A stretch of 64,000 nucleotides of DNA, taken from positions 117,293-181,292 of the forward strand of contig JACPZW010000027.1 of NCBI GenBank assembly GCA_016195265.1, given 5' to 3'. The notes below the pieces were generated by a model that saw only the letters and a program-made list of their open reading frames with translations, did no database searches and had not been told where the DNA came from. A program made the position numbers and the translations under genes. This document shows, piece after piece, positions 28,597-38,328 of this stretch; position 1 is the first letter of the stretch, and each line of letters begins with the position of its first letter. Origin of the DNA: Acidobacteriota bacterium (GTDB lineage Bacteria; Acidobacteriota; Vicinamibacteria; Vicinamibacterales; CAVVIG01).

Positions 28597-29513
28597 AACG
28601 TTTCCTGACGATCTGTGGAGCGTTGTCGCTGTCGTTCGCGCCCGTCGCAGGGGCGCAGGACATTCCGGCGGAGTACCAGCAGGTGCTCACCGCGCTCGGC
28701 AAGACGGGCGACTACAAAGCCAACGTGCTGAAAGTCAACATTCCGCGGAACGATGTCAGTGTCACCGTGGCCAATGTCAAGACGCCGACCCCGTTCGGTT
28801 TTGGCGGCTGGGTGGCGATGACGAAGGGCACCGGCGGCATGGACGTCATGATGGGCGACCTCGTGCTGACGCAGGACGAGGTCAACCCGGTCATGTCCGC
28901 GCTGATCGACAACGGCATTGACGTCACCGCGCTCCACAACCACTTCTTGTGGGACGAGCCGCGCATGTTCTACATGCACGTGCACGCACACGGCAAGCCC
29001 GCCGATCTGGCCCACAAGCTGAAGCCGGCAGTTGATCTGATCGGAAAGAACACGAGTCGGCCGCCCGCCGCGCCGCCCGCACCAGCCGCTGCTCCGGGGA
29101 CGACGATCGATACTGCGAAGCTCGCGCAGATCGTTGGCACGCAGGGCGAACAGTCCGGCGCCGTTTACAAGATCACGATAGGCCGGGACGACCTGAAGCT
29201 GACGGAAATGGGAGCGCCGATCAACGCGCGCATGGGCCTCAATACCTGGGCGGCGTTCGTCGGGACGAACGACAACGCGGCGGTGGCCGGCGATGTGGCG
29301 ATGCTGGCGAATGAGGTCCAGCCAGTGCTCAAGGCGCTTCGCAAGAACGGGCTTGACGTCGTCGCGATCCACCATCACATGACGGGCACGCAGCCGACGA
29401 TTTACTTCCTGCATTACTGGGGCACCGGACCGGCGGAGAAGCTGGCAACAGGCTTCAAAGCGGCGTTGAGCGAAACGGGCAAGGCGAAGGCGCCTGCCGC
29501 GACGAAACGGTAG
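28593..29513 (+). CDS. Exported DUF1259 (LppY/LpqO-like) protein, two domains
   Basis: 306 residues with a signal peptide (GALSLSFAPVAGAQ). Two DUF1259 repeats, about 25-150 and 175-290, are joined by an Ala/Pro linker. Each has the pattern YKxNxxRxDxxV/L, GF/MGLxxWxAF, MxGDLVLxxxEVxPVMxAL, GIDVTALHNHFLWDEPRMFYMHV (second copy VVAIHHHMTGTQPTIYFLHY). The paired His suggest a metal site, but the family function is unknown. It is translationally coupled to the kinase gene, an unusual placement that suggests a role in sensing or in the same stress response. Confidence 0.88.
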   Translation: MKRFLTICGALSLSFAPVAGAQDIPAEYQQVLTALGKTGDYKANVLKVNIPRNDVSVTVANVKTPTPFGFGGWVAMTKGTGGMDVMMGDLVLTQDEVNPVMSALIDNGIDVTALHNHFLWDEPRMFYMHVHAHGKPADLAHKLKPAVDLIGKNTSRPPAAPPAPAAAPGTTIDTAKLAQIVGTQGEQSGAVYKITIGRDDLKLTEMGAPINARMGLNTWAAFVGTNDNAAVAGDVAMLANEVQPVLKALRKNGLDVVAIHHHMTGTQPTIYFLHYWGTGPAEKLATGFKAALSETGKAKAPAATKR

Positions 29514-29588
29514 TCGTGGAGACGAGGAGCACGCCCACATGCCGGGTAACGACAAGGCTTTCCCGACCGCGACATTAGGAGGATCTTG

Positions 29589-30995
29589 ATGCGTCAGCGC
29601 TCAGCGGGTCATCGTTGGTGGTGGATCGGGTCGGCGATTGCCGGTTGCGTTCTCGGCGCAGTCAACATATCGGCTCAGAGCCCAGGGGCCAATCCGCTCA
29701 CGCTGAACGATGCGATTCAGCTCGCGCTCAAGAACTACCCGGCGATCAAGGAGAGTCGGGCCCGAGCGCAGGCGGCCGAGGAAGGGGTCGGTGTCGCTCG
29801 AGCCGCGTACCTGCCACGGCTCGACATGGTCTGGCAGGAGAACAGAGCGACGACAAACAACGTCTTCGGGCTGCTGCTGCCGCAATCGGTCGTACCCTCC
29901 ATCTCGGGGCCTGTGCTTGGCACGCGCTCGCTTGGCGACAGCGTGTGGGGCAGTGCGGCTGGTGTGTGGCTGTCGTGGGAAGCCGTCGACTTCGGGCAGC
30001 GTAAAGCGAGCGTCGACGTGGCCCGTGCACAGACTTCTCTGGCAAGAAATCAGACGGCGGTCACCGAGCTTGATGTGGCGTCTGCCGCGGCCGATGCGTT
30101 TCTTACCGTACTGGCCGCGGAAGAATCGGTTCGTGCGGCTCGCGCGAATGTCGATCGGCTGCAGATCTTCGCGAATAACGTCCGGACGCTCGTGCAGAAC
30201 CAGCTGCGTCCAGGCGCGGACCAGTCCCGCTCCGAGGCTGAATTAGCGGTCGCGAACAATCAACTCAGTCAGGCAGTGCAGATCGCCGAGGTCGCACGTG
30301 CATCGCTAGCCGATGCAATCGGCGCGGCGGGGACGTCCCTTGAGTTGTCGCAAGGAGCGCTGGCGACACTTCCACTGTTTGCGACCGAGGCCGCGGACCT
30401 GAGGGCTCATCCCGCCGTGCGTGTGGAACAGGCTGCTGTCGACGTGGTGCATGCGCGCCAGAGCGCGCTCGATCGGGCGTACTTCCCGCAGATCACTTTG
30501 CAGTCCGCGTTCGCGGGACGGGGAACCGGCGCGGAAGTTCCGGGTGCGCCGTCATTCGGGAACGGCCTGTGGCTGCAGGTTCCGAATTGGGCCATCGGCG
30601 CGTCGGTGACATTCCCGGCCTTCGACCTCTTTTCCATCAACGCACGCAAGCGCGTCGAGCTACAGAACGAATTGGCGGAGCGGGCGCACTACGACCGGAC
30701 GATTCAAGCGTTAACGACCCAGGAGGCCAAGGCTCGTGCGCTCATGAAGGCGGCGACGGACATCGCCAGGAACACTCCCGTTGAGCGCCAAGCCGCGACC
30801 GCAGGAGAGAGCCAGGCGCGTGCCAGGTATCAAAACGGACTCGCCAGCGTAACCGAGGTGGCCGAAGCGCAGCGTCTGCTTGCGCAGGCTGAAGCCGATG
30901 ACGCCGTGGCGCGACTCGGTGTGTGGCGCGCGTTGCTCGCGACGGCGCAGGCGCATGGGGATCTCGCGCCGTTTCTCGACAAGGTCAGACCGTGA
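29589..30995 (+). CDS. TolC-family outer-membrane efflux protein
   Basis: 468 residues; ATG 29589 has a strong AGGAGG site 6 bases upstream. Signal peptide, then two outer-membrane-efflux repeats: LTLNDAIQLALKNYPAIKESRARAQAAEEGVGVARAAYLP and the second at about residue 270 (LRAHPAVRVEQAAVDVVHARQSALDRAYFPQ). Long coiled-coil helices with Ala/Gln/Glu. It forms the outer-membrane channel of the tripartite pump with the next two genes. Confidence 0.93.
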   Translation: MRQRSAGHRWWWIGSAIAGCVLGAVNISAQSPGANPLTLNDAIQLALKNYPAIKESRARAQAAEEGVGVARAAYLPRLDMVWQENRATTNNVFGLLLPQSVVPSISGPVLGTRSLGDSVWGSAAGVWLSWEAVDFGQRKASVDVARAQTSLARNQTAVTELDVASAAADAFLTVLAAEESVRAARANVDRLQIFANNVRTLVQNQLRPGADQSRSEAELAVANNQLSQAVQIAEVARASLADAIGAAGTSLELSQGALATLPLFATEAADLRAHPAVRVEQAAVDVVHARQSALDRAYFPQITLQSAFAGRGTGAEVPGAPSFGNGLWLQVPNWAIGASVTFPAFDLFSINARKRVELQNELAERAHYDRTIQALTTQEAKARALMKAATDIARNTPVERQAATAGESQARARYQNGLASVTEVAEAQRLLAQAEADDAVARLGVWRALLATAQAHGDLAPFLDKVRP

Positions 30996-31050
30996 CGAGC
31001 TTGTCAGCGCTCTTGATAACAGACGCGCGACGGTTCAGAGGAGACAGCGC

Positions 31051-34000
31051 ATGTGGTTAGTGTTCACGGCCATGAGACGGCCGATCACGATTCTCGTTGC
31101 CGTTCTGGCTGTTGCCCTGACGTCGATCATGGCCATCCGGCAGATGAAGGTCGATATCTTCCCGAAGCTCGGAGCACCCGCCATCTACGTGGCGCAGCCG
31201 TACGGCGGCATGGACCCGTCCCAAATGGAAGGGTACCTGACGTACTACTACGAGTACCACTTCCTCTATATCACCGGCATCGAGCACGTCGAATCGAAGA
31301 ACATCCAGGGCGTGGCGCTCATGAAGCTCGTGTTTCACCCCGAGACCGACATGAGCCAGGCGATGGGGGAAGTGGTCGGATACGTCAACCGCGCCCGCGC
31401 GTTCATGCCGACGGGTGCGGTGCCGCCATTCATCATGCGGTTCGATGCCGGCAGCGTGCCCGTCGCTCAGCTCGTTTTTTCGAGCTCGACGCGTAGTGTA
31501 CCGGAAATGCAGGACATCGCACTCAATCGCGTACGCCCCATTTTTGCCACCCTGCCCGGCGTATCGGCCCCGCCGCCATTCGGTGGCAGTCAACGCACGA
31601 TCGTCGTCCGAGTGGATCCCGAGAAGCTCAGACAGTATCGACTGTCGCCGGATGAAGTCGTGTCCTCCCTGAATCGGGCGACCATCGTTCTGCCGTCAGG
31701 CAACGTCCGAACGGGCGACTTGATTCGAATCGCGTCGACGAATGCCACGCTCGGAGGCAACATTCAGGAGTTGCTGGATGCGCCTCTTCGGATTGGTACA
31801 GGTCCGACTGTGTATTTGCGAGACGTGGGCACGATCACTGACACGGCCGACATCGTCGTTGGCTATGCGCACGTCGACGACAAGCGGACCGTCTACATCC
31901 CTGTGACGAAGCGCGCTGACGCTTCGACGCTGGACGTCATCCGGAACGTGCGTCAGGCGCTGCCTGCCATGCGGAACGTGGCACCTGAAGATGTCAAGAT
32001 CGATCTCGTCTTCGACCAGTCCCGCTATGTGGTCGGCGCTCTGACCGGGCTGATCGGGGAGGCCCTTCTCGGCGCCTTTCTGACCGGCTTGATGGTGCTG
32101 ATCTTTCTCCACGACTTTCGCAGTGCGCTCATCGTGGTTATTACGATTCCATTTTCGATCCTCTCCGCCGTAGTCTGCCTCTGGGTGACAGGCCAAACGA
32201 TCAACATCATGACGCTCGGCGGGCTGGCGCTCGCCGTGGGCGTGCTGGTCGATGAAGCCACTGTGGAGATCGAGAACATCCATACGCACCTCGGCAGCGG
32301 GATGTCGAAAGCGCGCTCCGTTCTCGAAGCGTGTCAGAAGACGATCACGCCACGACTGCTCTCGATGTTGTGCGTGCTGTCGGTGTTCATCCCGGCTCTA
32401 TTCATGGCGGGCGTGGGACGGCAGCTTTTCGTGCCACTGTCGCTGGCCGTCGGCTTCGCGATGATTTCGTCGTACGTGCTCTCCAGTACGTTGGTGCCCA
32501 TCCTGTCCACGTGGATGTTGCGCGCAGGACACAGCACCGAGCCGCGTTTCTTCGAACGGCTCAGGTCTTCATATCGCGATCGACTCCAAACGGTTTTGCG
32601 GCTTCGGTGGGCGGTGATCGGCGTCTACCTGGCGGCATCGGTGGCGTTGATCGTCATTCTCTTCCCGCGTATCGGCACGGAAGTGTTTCCCGCGGTCGAA
32701 ACGAAGCAGCTCCAGCTCCGTCTGCGAGCGCCGACCGGCACGCGCCTGGAACGCACCGAGTTGATCGAGATGAAGGCGATGGACGTCGTCAAGAACCTGG
32801 TCGGACCGAAGAACGTTGAGATTACGACCGGGTTCATCGGTGTGCAGACGCCGAACTATCCCATCAACACGATCTACCTGTTCGCGAGCGGTCAGCACGA
32901 AGCCGTCATCGGCGTGTCATTGAAACCCGATGCACCCGCGGTCACGGATGCGCTGAAGGAGCACTTGCGTCGCGACTTGAAAAAGGCGCTGCCCGAGGTG
33001 GCGGTGTCTTTCGAGGCCGCCGACATCATCAGTCAGGTCATGAGTTTCGGATCGCCGACTCCCATCGAAGTCGCGGTCCAAGGCCCGGCGTTGCCGGCGA
33101 CGCGTGCATTCGCCGAGAAGATCAGAGCTGAACTGGTGAAGATCGATTCGCTGCGCGACTTGCAGTACGCGCAGCCACTCGACTACCCGTCTCTGCAAAT
33201 CCAAATCAACCGTGATCGCGCCGGACAGTTCGGCGTGACCGCGGCCGATGTCGGCCGGTCGCTCGCGACGGCGACCTCGTCCAGCCGCTACACCGATCTC
33301 AATTTCTGGCGGGATCCGGGAAGCGGTAATGGGTTTCAGATTCAGGTCGAGATTCCGCAAGCGAAGATGGCATCAATCGAGGACGTGGCGGACCTGCCGG
33401 TGATGGCGCGCAATACGGGTGGCACCGGGCGTCCGCTGGTCTCCGACGTCGCGACCGTCGACTACGGCACCACTCCGGGTGAGGTCGACCGCTACAACAT
33501 GCAACGGGTCGTCAGCTTCACCGCCAACGTACACGGAAAACCGCTCGGTCAGGTCGTCACCGACATCCGGCAGGCGATCGCGCGCGCCGGTGCACCACCC
33601 CGAGGCATCACGGTCAACAACCGCGGACAAGTGCCGGCGTTTGAAGAAACACTCACTGGTCTGCGAAGCGGTCTCCTCTTGTCGGTTCTGGTCATTTTTC
33701 TGTTGTTGTCCGCGAACTTCCAGTCGTTCCGCCTCGCCTTTGCCGTCATCACGGCTGTCCCGGCCGTGATTTGCGGCGTGTTGTTGATGCTGCTCGTCAC
33801 CGGGACGACCATGAATGTGCAGTCGTTCATGGGCGCGATCATGGCCATCGGCATCTCGGTCGCGAACGCGATCCTTCTGGTGACGTTTGCCGAAAACGCC
33901 AGGCGGGAAGGCGCGTCGGTTCACGACGCGGCTGTCGAGGGTGGCCATGGCCGCCTGCGGGCCATTCTCATGACGGCCACGGCGATGATCGCCGGCATGA

Positions 34001-34203
34001 TCCCGCTCGCGCTGGGGACGGGCGAGCGAGCGCAGACGGCGCCGTTGGGCCGCGCGGTGATCGGCGGTCTGTTTCTGGCGACCGTCGCCACGTTGGTTGT
34101 CCTCCCGGCGATGTACACCCTCGTGCAGGCGCGAGTCCGCACGCTTTCACCCACTTTGGATCCGAACGATCCCGCGAGCTCACACTATGACCAACGCAAC
34201 TAG
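31051..34203 (+). CDS. RND efflux permease
   Basis: 1050 residues from ATG 31051 (GAGGAGA seven bases upstream); the frame is open to 30880 inside the tolC-like gene. Start MWLVFTAMRRPITILVAVLA (helix 1), porter domain (DIFPKLGAPAIYVAQPYGG), helices 2-6 with the relay segment LALAVGVLVDEATVEIENIH, second half with TM8-12 (MGAIMAIGISVANAILLVTF). Twelve helices and two large periplasmic loops are as expected. The relay motif (D-E-x-x-V-E-x-E-N) differs from the D-D of AcrB and from the CusA pattern, so neither drug nor metal specificity can be assigned. It overlaps the adaptor gene by 17 bp. Confidence 0.93.
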   Translation: MWLVFTAMRRPITILVAVLAVALTSIMAIRQMKVDIFPKLGAPAIYVAQPYGGMDPSQMEGYLTYYYEYHFLYITGIEHVESKNIQGVALMKLVFHPETDMSQAMGEVVGYVNRARAFMPTGAVPPFIMRFDAGSVPVAQLVFSSSTRSVPEMQDIALNRVRPIFATLPGVSAPPPFGGSQRTIVVRVDPEKLRQYRLSPDEVVSSLNRATIVLPSGNVRTGDLIRIASTNATLGGNIQELLDAPLRIGTGPTVYLRDVGTITDTADIVVGYAHVDDKRTVYIPVTKRADASTLDVIRNVRQALPAMRNVAPEDVKIDLVFDQSRYVVGALTGLIGEALLGAFLTGLMVLIFLHDFRSALIVVITIPFSILSAVVCLWVTGQTINIMTLGGLALAVGVLVDEATVEIENIHTHLGSGMSKARSVLEACQKTITPRLLSMLCVLSVFIPALFMAGVGRQLFVPLSLAVGFAMISSYVLSSTLVPILSTWMLRAGHSTEPRFFERLRSSYRDRLQTVLRLRWAVIGVYLAASVALIVILFPRIGTEVFPAVETKQLQLRLRAPTGTRLERTELIEMKAMDVVKNLVGPKNVEITTGFIGVQTPNYPINTIYLFASGQHEAVIGVSLKPDAPAVTDALKEHLRRDLKKALPEVAVSFEAADIISQVMSFGSPTPIEVAVQGPALPATRAFAEKIRAELVKIDSLRDLQYAQPLDYPSLQIQINRDRAGQFGVTAADVGRSLATATSSSRYTDLNFWRDPGSGNGFQIQVEIPQAKMASIEDVADLPVMARNTGGTGRPLVSDVATVDYGTTPGEVDRYNMQRVVSFTANVHGKPLGQVVTDIRQAIARAGAPPRGITVNNRGQVPAFEETLTGLRSGLLLSVLVIFLLLSANFQSFRLAFAVITAVPAVICGVLLMLLVTGTTMNVQSFMGAIMAIGISVANAILLVTFAENARREGASVHDAAVEGGHGRLRAILMTATAMIAGMIPLALGTGERAQTAPLGRAVIGGLFLATVATLVVLPAMYTLVQARVRTLSPTLDPNDPASSHYDQRN

Positions 34204-35314
34204 GTTCTCGATGGTATCCACGCTGCTCTTGTTCGCGGCGACCGCCGCCGCACAGGCGCCTCCCTCGGCCCCTGCGCCATTGGAAGTCGTCCGAGTGATT
34301 TCCAAGGCTGTGGACCGGCAGGTCAAGTTGCCCGGCGAGTTCCAGCCGTATTTGGCTGTTCCGATTTACGCGAAACTTCCGGGATTCGTAAAGCGTGTCG
34401 CGGTTGATCGGGGAAGCACCGTAAAAGAAGGCCAGGTGCTGGTGACCCTTGAAGCACCAGAAATGCAGGCACAGATCGCCGAAGCGCAGTCAAAGGCGCA
34501 GGCGCTTGGGCTGCAACGAGCCGAAGCCGAAGCCAAGCTGGCAGGAGCGCAGAGTACATACGACCGGCTGAAGGCCGCGTCCGCGACACCAGGAGTCGTC
34601 GCAGAGAACGACGTGATTGTGGCGCAAAAGACCGCTGAGGCGGCGCAAGCGCTCGTGCGCTCGTACGAGGACTCGATCAAGGCCGCACAAGCACAGGTCC
34701 AATCCGTCAAAGACCTCGAACAGTACCTGACGCTCAAGGCACCGTTCGACGGCATTATCACGGAGCGCAATGTTCATCCGGGAGCCCTGGTCGGGCAGGG
34801 AGCCGGATCGACGCCGCTGCTAAGACTGCACCAGCTCTCTCGATTGCGCCTCGTCGTCGCGGTGCCTGAAGCGCTGGTCGGTGCGATGGTGAAGGGTGCG
34901 CGCGTCGCCTTCACCGTGCCGGCCTACCCCGGCGAGACGTTCTACGGTGTGCTGAACCTCATGGCCCACGATCTGGATGAGAAGACGCGGAGCATGGCCG
35001 CGGAACTGGACGTGAAGAACCCAGACCTGCGGCTCAGCGCGGGAATGTATCCAGAAGTGCAGTGGCCGATCCGGCGCCCCCAGCCGTCCCTGCTGGTGCC
35101 TCCCACGAGCATCGTCACGACGACGGAGCGCACGTTCGTGATTCGAGTCAACAACGGCGTGGCGCAATGGGTCAACGTGGGCCGGGGCGCGCGTGTCGGC
35201 GACCTCATCGAGGTGTTTGGTGCGATCAAGGAGGGCGACACGATCGTCCGGCGCGGCACCGACGAGATCCGGGAGGGCGCGAAGGTCAACGTGCAGCCGG
35301 CGAAAGCAAGTTAG
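34187..35314 (+). CDS. RND periplasmic adaptor (membrane fusion protein)
   Basis: 375 residues from ATG 34187 (MTNATRFSMVSTLLLFAATAAAQ, signal peptide); the frame is open 30 codons upstream but only inside the permease gene. HlyD-like parts are visible: barrel-sandwich halves (AKLPGFVKRVAVDRGSTVKEGQ and YLTLKAPFDGIITERNVHPGALV), a coiled-coil hairpin (AEAQSKAQALGLQRAEAEAKL), a beta-barrel domain and the membrane-proximal end. It completes the operon, in the uncommon order channel, permease, adaptor. Confidence 0.93.
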   Translation: MTNATRFSMVSTLLLFAATAAAQAPPSAPAPLEVVRVISKAVDRQVKLPGEFQPYLAVPIYAKLPGFVKRVAVDRGSTVKEGQVLVTLEAPEMQAQIAEAQSKAQALGLQRAEAEAKLAGAQSTYDRLKAASATPGVVAENDVIVAQKTAEAAQALVRSYEDSIKAAQAQVQSVKDLEQYLTLKAPFDGIITERNVHPGALVGQGAGSTPLLRLHQLSRLRLVVAVPEALVGAMVKGARVAFTVPAYPGETFYGVLNLMAHDLDEKTRSMAAELDVKNPDLRLSAGMYPEVQWPIRRPQPSLLVPPTSIVTTTERTFVIRVNNGVAQWVNVGRGARVGDLIEVFGAIKEGDTIVRRGTDEIREGAKVNVQPAKAS

Positions 35315-35326
35315 CGAGGCCAACGT

Positions 35327-35515
35327 ATGCTCGGCTCGTGGCGTCCGTGGGCGGTAGCCTTCGCTGCGATGTGTTCGACTGCGGCGATGCCGCCAATTTC
35401 CGAGCAGGCGCGTGCGGCGCTCGATCGCACGATGGGCGCCAAGGGCGTCTACGTTACTAAACCTGCACGCCAGGCCGCGCAGCTCAACCCGATCGACGTG
35501 CTGCGTTTCGAATGA
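35327..35515 (+). pseudogene. Chimaeric remnant: DUF1259-like start joined to FtsX/ADOP end
   Basis: A 62-codon ORF with a signal-peptide-like start (PWAVAFAAMCSTAAM). Residues 25-43 (SEQARAALDRTMGAKGVYV) look like the start of a DUF1259-type domain, and the last 17 residues (PARQAAQLNPIDVLRFE) match the C-terminus of ADOP permeases (R.AAR.NPI.VLR.E). The two halves cannot belong to one known protein, so a deletion between a DUF1259 gene and a permease gene is the simplest explanation. Its TGA overlaps the next ATG (ATGA). The left-half assignment is weaker than the right. Confidence 0.6.
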
Positions 35516-37686
35516 GTCCTGTCCGGATCGCTGTGCTGATGGCGGCCGCTTGGAATCTGGCAGGCGCCGCGTCGGCCGCGCAGCAGCCTGGAGACGCTCG
35601 CGGTGAGACACCCGTCGCGACCGCCAGGCGCGCGACGGGACCGATCGCGATGGACGGCCGGTTGCACGAGTCCGACTGGCTGATCGCGCCATCGATTGGA
35701 CCGCTGACGCAACGCGAGCCGCTTCAGGGTCAGCCGGCGACGGAGGACACCGAGGTCCGCGTGCTGTACGACGAGGAGGCTCTGTATGTCGGCATCGTCT
35801 GTCACGAAGATCATCCGCGCGGGATCGTGTCCACCCAACTGACGCGCGATGCCAACCTCGACGTGGACGATCGGGTCACCATCGTGCTCGATCCGTTCTT
35901 CGATCATCGCAACGGATTCTTCTTCCAGGTCAACCCGGCCGGCGCGCGGACGGATGGCCAGATCTCGGACAATGCTCAGAATCTGATCCGCGACTGGGAC
36001 GGCATCTGGGACGCGGCGGTGACGCGCTCGGCGGACGGCTGGACCGCCGAGATCGCGATTCCCTTCAAGACGCTGAGATTCAAGCCCGGCCAGGCCGTGT
36101 GGGGCTTCAACGTCGAGCGTCAAACCAAACATCTGTTCGAAACGGACAGATGGGCGGCCGCGCGCGTCACGAGCTGGATCGGGAACCTCGCGGATGCCGG
36201 GCAGCTGACCGGTCTGGAGGACGCGCGTCAGGGCCGGGGCCTCGACGCGCGTCCGTACGTGTCCGGCGGAAGAGACACAGGCGACGCGCAGTTCGCAGGC
36301 GGACTGGACGTGTTCAAGAATCTCACGCCGAACCTGAACGCGTCGATCACGGTCAACACGGACTTCGCGGAAACCGAGGCGGACATCCGCCAGGTGAACC
36401 TGACGCGTTTTCCCCTCTTCTTTCCGGAGAAGCGCACGTTCTTCCTCGAGGGCGCCGGCGTGTTCGGCGTCCCGGGCCTCGCCAGCGGCACGGATCTGAT
36501 TCCGCTGTTCACGCGCCGCATCGGTCTGCACGGCGACGAGGACACCGGCGGTCAGGTCCCGATCGCCGCCGGGGCGAAGATCGTCGGACGGCAATCGGAC
36601 TACAACATCGGCGTGCTCGACGTGCAGACGCGCCGTGTGCCCGAGGCGCCGCTCGACCCCGAGAATCTGTTCGCCGCGCGGCTGAGCCGCAATCTGTTTC
36701 AGCAATCGTCCATCGGCGCGATCGTGACCAACGGCAATCCCGAAGGCTCGGGCCGCAACAACCTGATCGGCGCGGACGCGCGGTTCGCGACGTCCACGTT
36801 TCACGAGAACAAGAACGCCAGCCTCGCGCTGTTCGTGCAGCGGACGGACGACCACGCCAGCGGCGTCGATTACGCCGGCGGATTCCTCGTGACGTACCCG
36901 AACGACCGCTGGGATCTCTGGCTCGACTGGAAACAGATCGGCGAGCGGTTCCAGCCGGCGCTGGGATTCGTACCGCGCGCGGGCATTCGCAAGACCGTCG
37001 CCCGCGTCGCGTTCCAGCCAAGGCCGGCGCGGTGGGCCATCCGGCAGTTCTTCTTCGAATTCGAACCGGAATACATCACCGATCTGCACAACACCGTTGA
37101 GAACTGGCGTCTCTTCACGGCGCCGTTCAACGTCCGGACCGAGTCTGGCGAGCACCTCGAGTGGAACTTCGTGCCCGAGTTCGAGCGTCTCGACGCAGCG
37201 TTCGAAATTTCTCCCGGCGTCGTCGTGCCGATCGGATCGTACCAGTGGCATCGCTTTCGGGCGGAGGCCAACACCGCGACGAAGCGCCGCTGGGTCGTCG
37301 ACCTCACGTATTGGTGGGGCGGGCTCTACGACGGCACGCGGCGGCAGACCGGCGCCGGCCTGACGCTGAAACCGAACGCACACGTATCGATGGCGGTCCG
37401 CGTCGACCGCAACGACATCGCGTTGCGCGAAGGCGCCTTCTTTACGCAGGTCGTCACGGCGCGGCTGGACTACAGCTTCACGCCGGACGTCTCCTGGCAG
37501 AACCTCCAGCAGTACGACAACGCCTCGCGGCTCCTCGCGTTCCAGAGCCGCTTCCGCTGGATTCTGAAGCCGGGCAACGACCTGTTCGTCGTCGTGAATC
37601 GCGGATGGACGCGGACGTTCGACGGCGGCTTCGAATCGACATTCGACCGCGCGTCGTCGAAGCTTCAGTACACGTTTCGTTTCTAA
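35512..37686 (+). CDS. Exported DUF5916/CBM9-like outer-membrane protein
   Basis: 724 residues, signal peptide (IAVLMAAAWNLAGAASAAQ). Residues about 40-230 are a CBM9-like beta sandwich (IAMDGRLHESDW, VRVLYDEEALYVGIVCHEDHP, DDRVTIVLDPFFDHRNGFFFQVNPAGARTDG split by loops, DGWTAEIAIPFKTLRF). The rest is the DUF5916 region (FPLFFPEKRTFFLEGAGVF, LFTRRIG) and a C-terminal beta barrel ending in KLQYTFRF with terminal Phe, as in outer-membrane proteins. Common in Acidobacteria and Bacteroidetes; function unknown, carbohydrate handling suspected. Confidence 0.9.
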   Translation: MSPVRIAVLMAAAWNLAGAASAAQQPGDARGETPVATARRATGPIAMDGRLHESDWLIAPSIGPLTQREPLQGQPATEDTEVRVLYDEEALYVGIVCHEDHPRGIVSTQLTRDANLDVDDRVTIVLDPFFDHRNGFFFQVNPAGARTDGQISDNAQNLIRDWDGIWDAAVTRSADGWTAEIAIPFKTLRFKPGQAVWGFNVERQTKHLFETDRWAAARVTSWIGNLADAGQLTGLEDARQGRGLDARPYVSGGRDTGDAQFAGGLDVFKNLTPNLNASITVNTDFAETEADIRQVNLTRFPLFFPEKRTFFLEGAGVFGVPGLASGTDLIPLFTRRIGLHGDEDTGGQVPIAAGAKIVGRQSDYNIGVLDVQTRRVPEAPLDPENLFAARLSRNLFQQSSIGAIVTNGNPEGSGRNNLIGADARFATSTFHENKNASLALFVQRTDDHASGVDYAGGFLVTYPNDRWDLWLDWKQIGERFQPALGFVPRAGIRKTVARVAFQPRPARWAIRQFFFEFEPEYITDLHNTVENWRLFTAPFNVRTESGEHLEWNFVPEFERLDAAFEISPGVVVPIGSYQWHRFRAEANTATKRRWVVDLTYWWGGLYDGTRRQTGAGLTLKPNAHVSMAVRVDRNDIALREGAFFTQVVTARLDYSFTPDVSWQNLQQYDNASRLLAFQSRFRWILKPGNDLFVVVNRGWTRTFDGGFESTFDRASSKLQYTFRF

Positions 37687-37698
37687 TTGGAGAACACG

Positions 37699-38322
37699 AT
37701 GAAACGCCTGATCTCGACAGCCGGCGCGGCCGTTATGGCGGCTTCCCTTCTCGCGCAGGCGACGAAGGTCGATTTCGAAAAGGATCAGGCCGGCGCGCTG
37801 CCCGCCGGTTGGACCGCGACTCAGACCGGCAGCGGCTTCGCGAAGTGGACGATCGAGCAAGACAGCACCGCGCCGAGCGGCCCCAATGTCCTGAAGCAAT
37901 CGGGCGTCGCAATGTATCCCGTGTGCTTCAAGAACGACGCGAATCTCAAGGACGGCTTCGTTGAAGTGAAATTCAAGTCGATCTCCGGCAAGGAGGATCA
38001 GGCGGGCGGCGTGGTCTGGCGGTTGAAGGACGCGAACAACTACTACGTGGCGCGGGCCAATGCGCTCGAAGACAACGTCACCATCTATCACACCATCAAC
38101 GGCAGGCGCACCGAGAAGAAGCGGACGAATATGAAGGTGGCGCCCAATGTCTGGCACACGCTGCGGGCGGACTTTGCCGGCAATCACTTCACCGTCACGT
38201 TCGACGGCAAGAAGGCCATCGAGTGGGACGACGAAACGTTCAAGGACGCGGGAAAAGTCGGCGTCTGGACGAAGGCCGACTCGGTGACCGAGTTCGACGA
38301 TTTTTCGTACTTCGGAAAGTAG
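37699..38322 (+). CDS. Exported LamG/DUF1080-like domain protein
   Basis: 207 residues from ATG 37699 (GGAG 8 bases upstream; a TTG four codons earlier is less likely). Signal peptide, then one concanavalin-type sandwich: KVDFEKDQAGALPAGWTAT, FVEVKFKSISGKEDQAGGVVWRL, NNYYVARANALEDNVTIYHTI, WHTLRADFAGNHFTVTFDGKKAIEW, KVGVWTKADSVTEFDDF. This is the 3-keto-disaccharide hydrolase (DUF1080)/LamG-like fold, usually glycan binding. A divergent copy of the same domain is the N-terminal part of the TonB receptor at 51796. Confidence 0.8.
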   Translation: MKRLISTAGAAVMAASLLAQATKVDFEKDQAGALPAGWTATQTGSGFAKWTIEQDSTAPSGPNVLKQSGVAMYPVCFKNDANLKDGFVEVKFKSISGKEDQAGGVVWRLKDANNYYVARANALEDNVTIYHTINGRRTEKKRTNMKVAPNVWHTLRADFAGNHFTVTFDGKKAIEWDDETFKDAGKVGVWTKADSVTEFDDFSYFGK

Positions 38323-38328
38323 GGCGCA

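Noticed and set aside
35449..38187. Minus-strand ORF of 912 codons
   Set aside because: Antisense of the DUF5916 and LamG-like genes; low complexity, no domains, wrong codon pattern.
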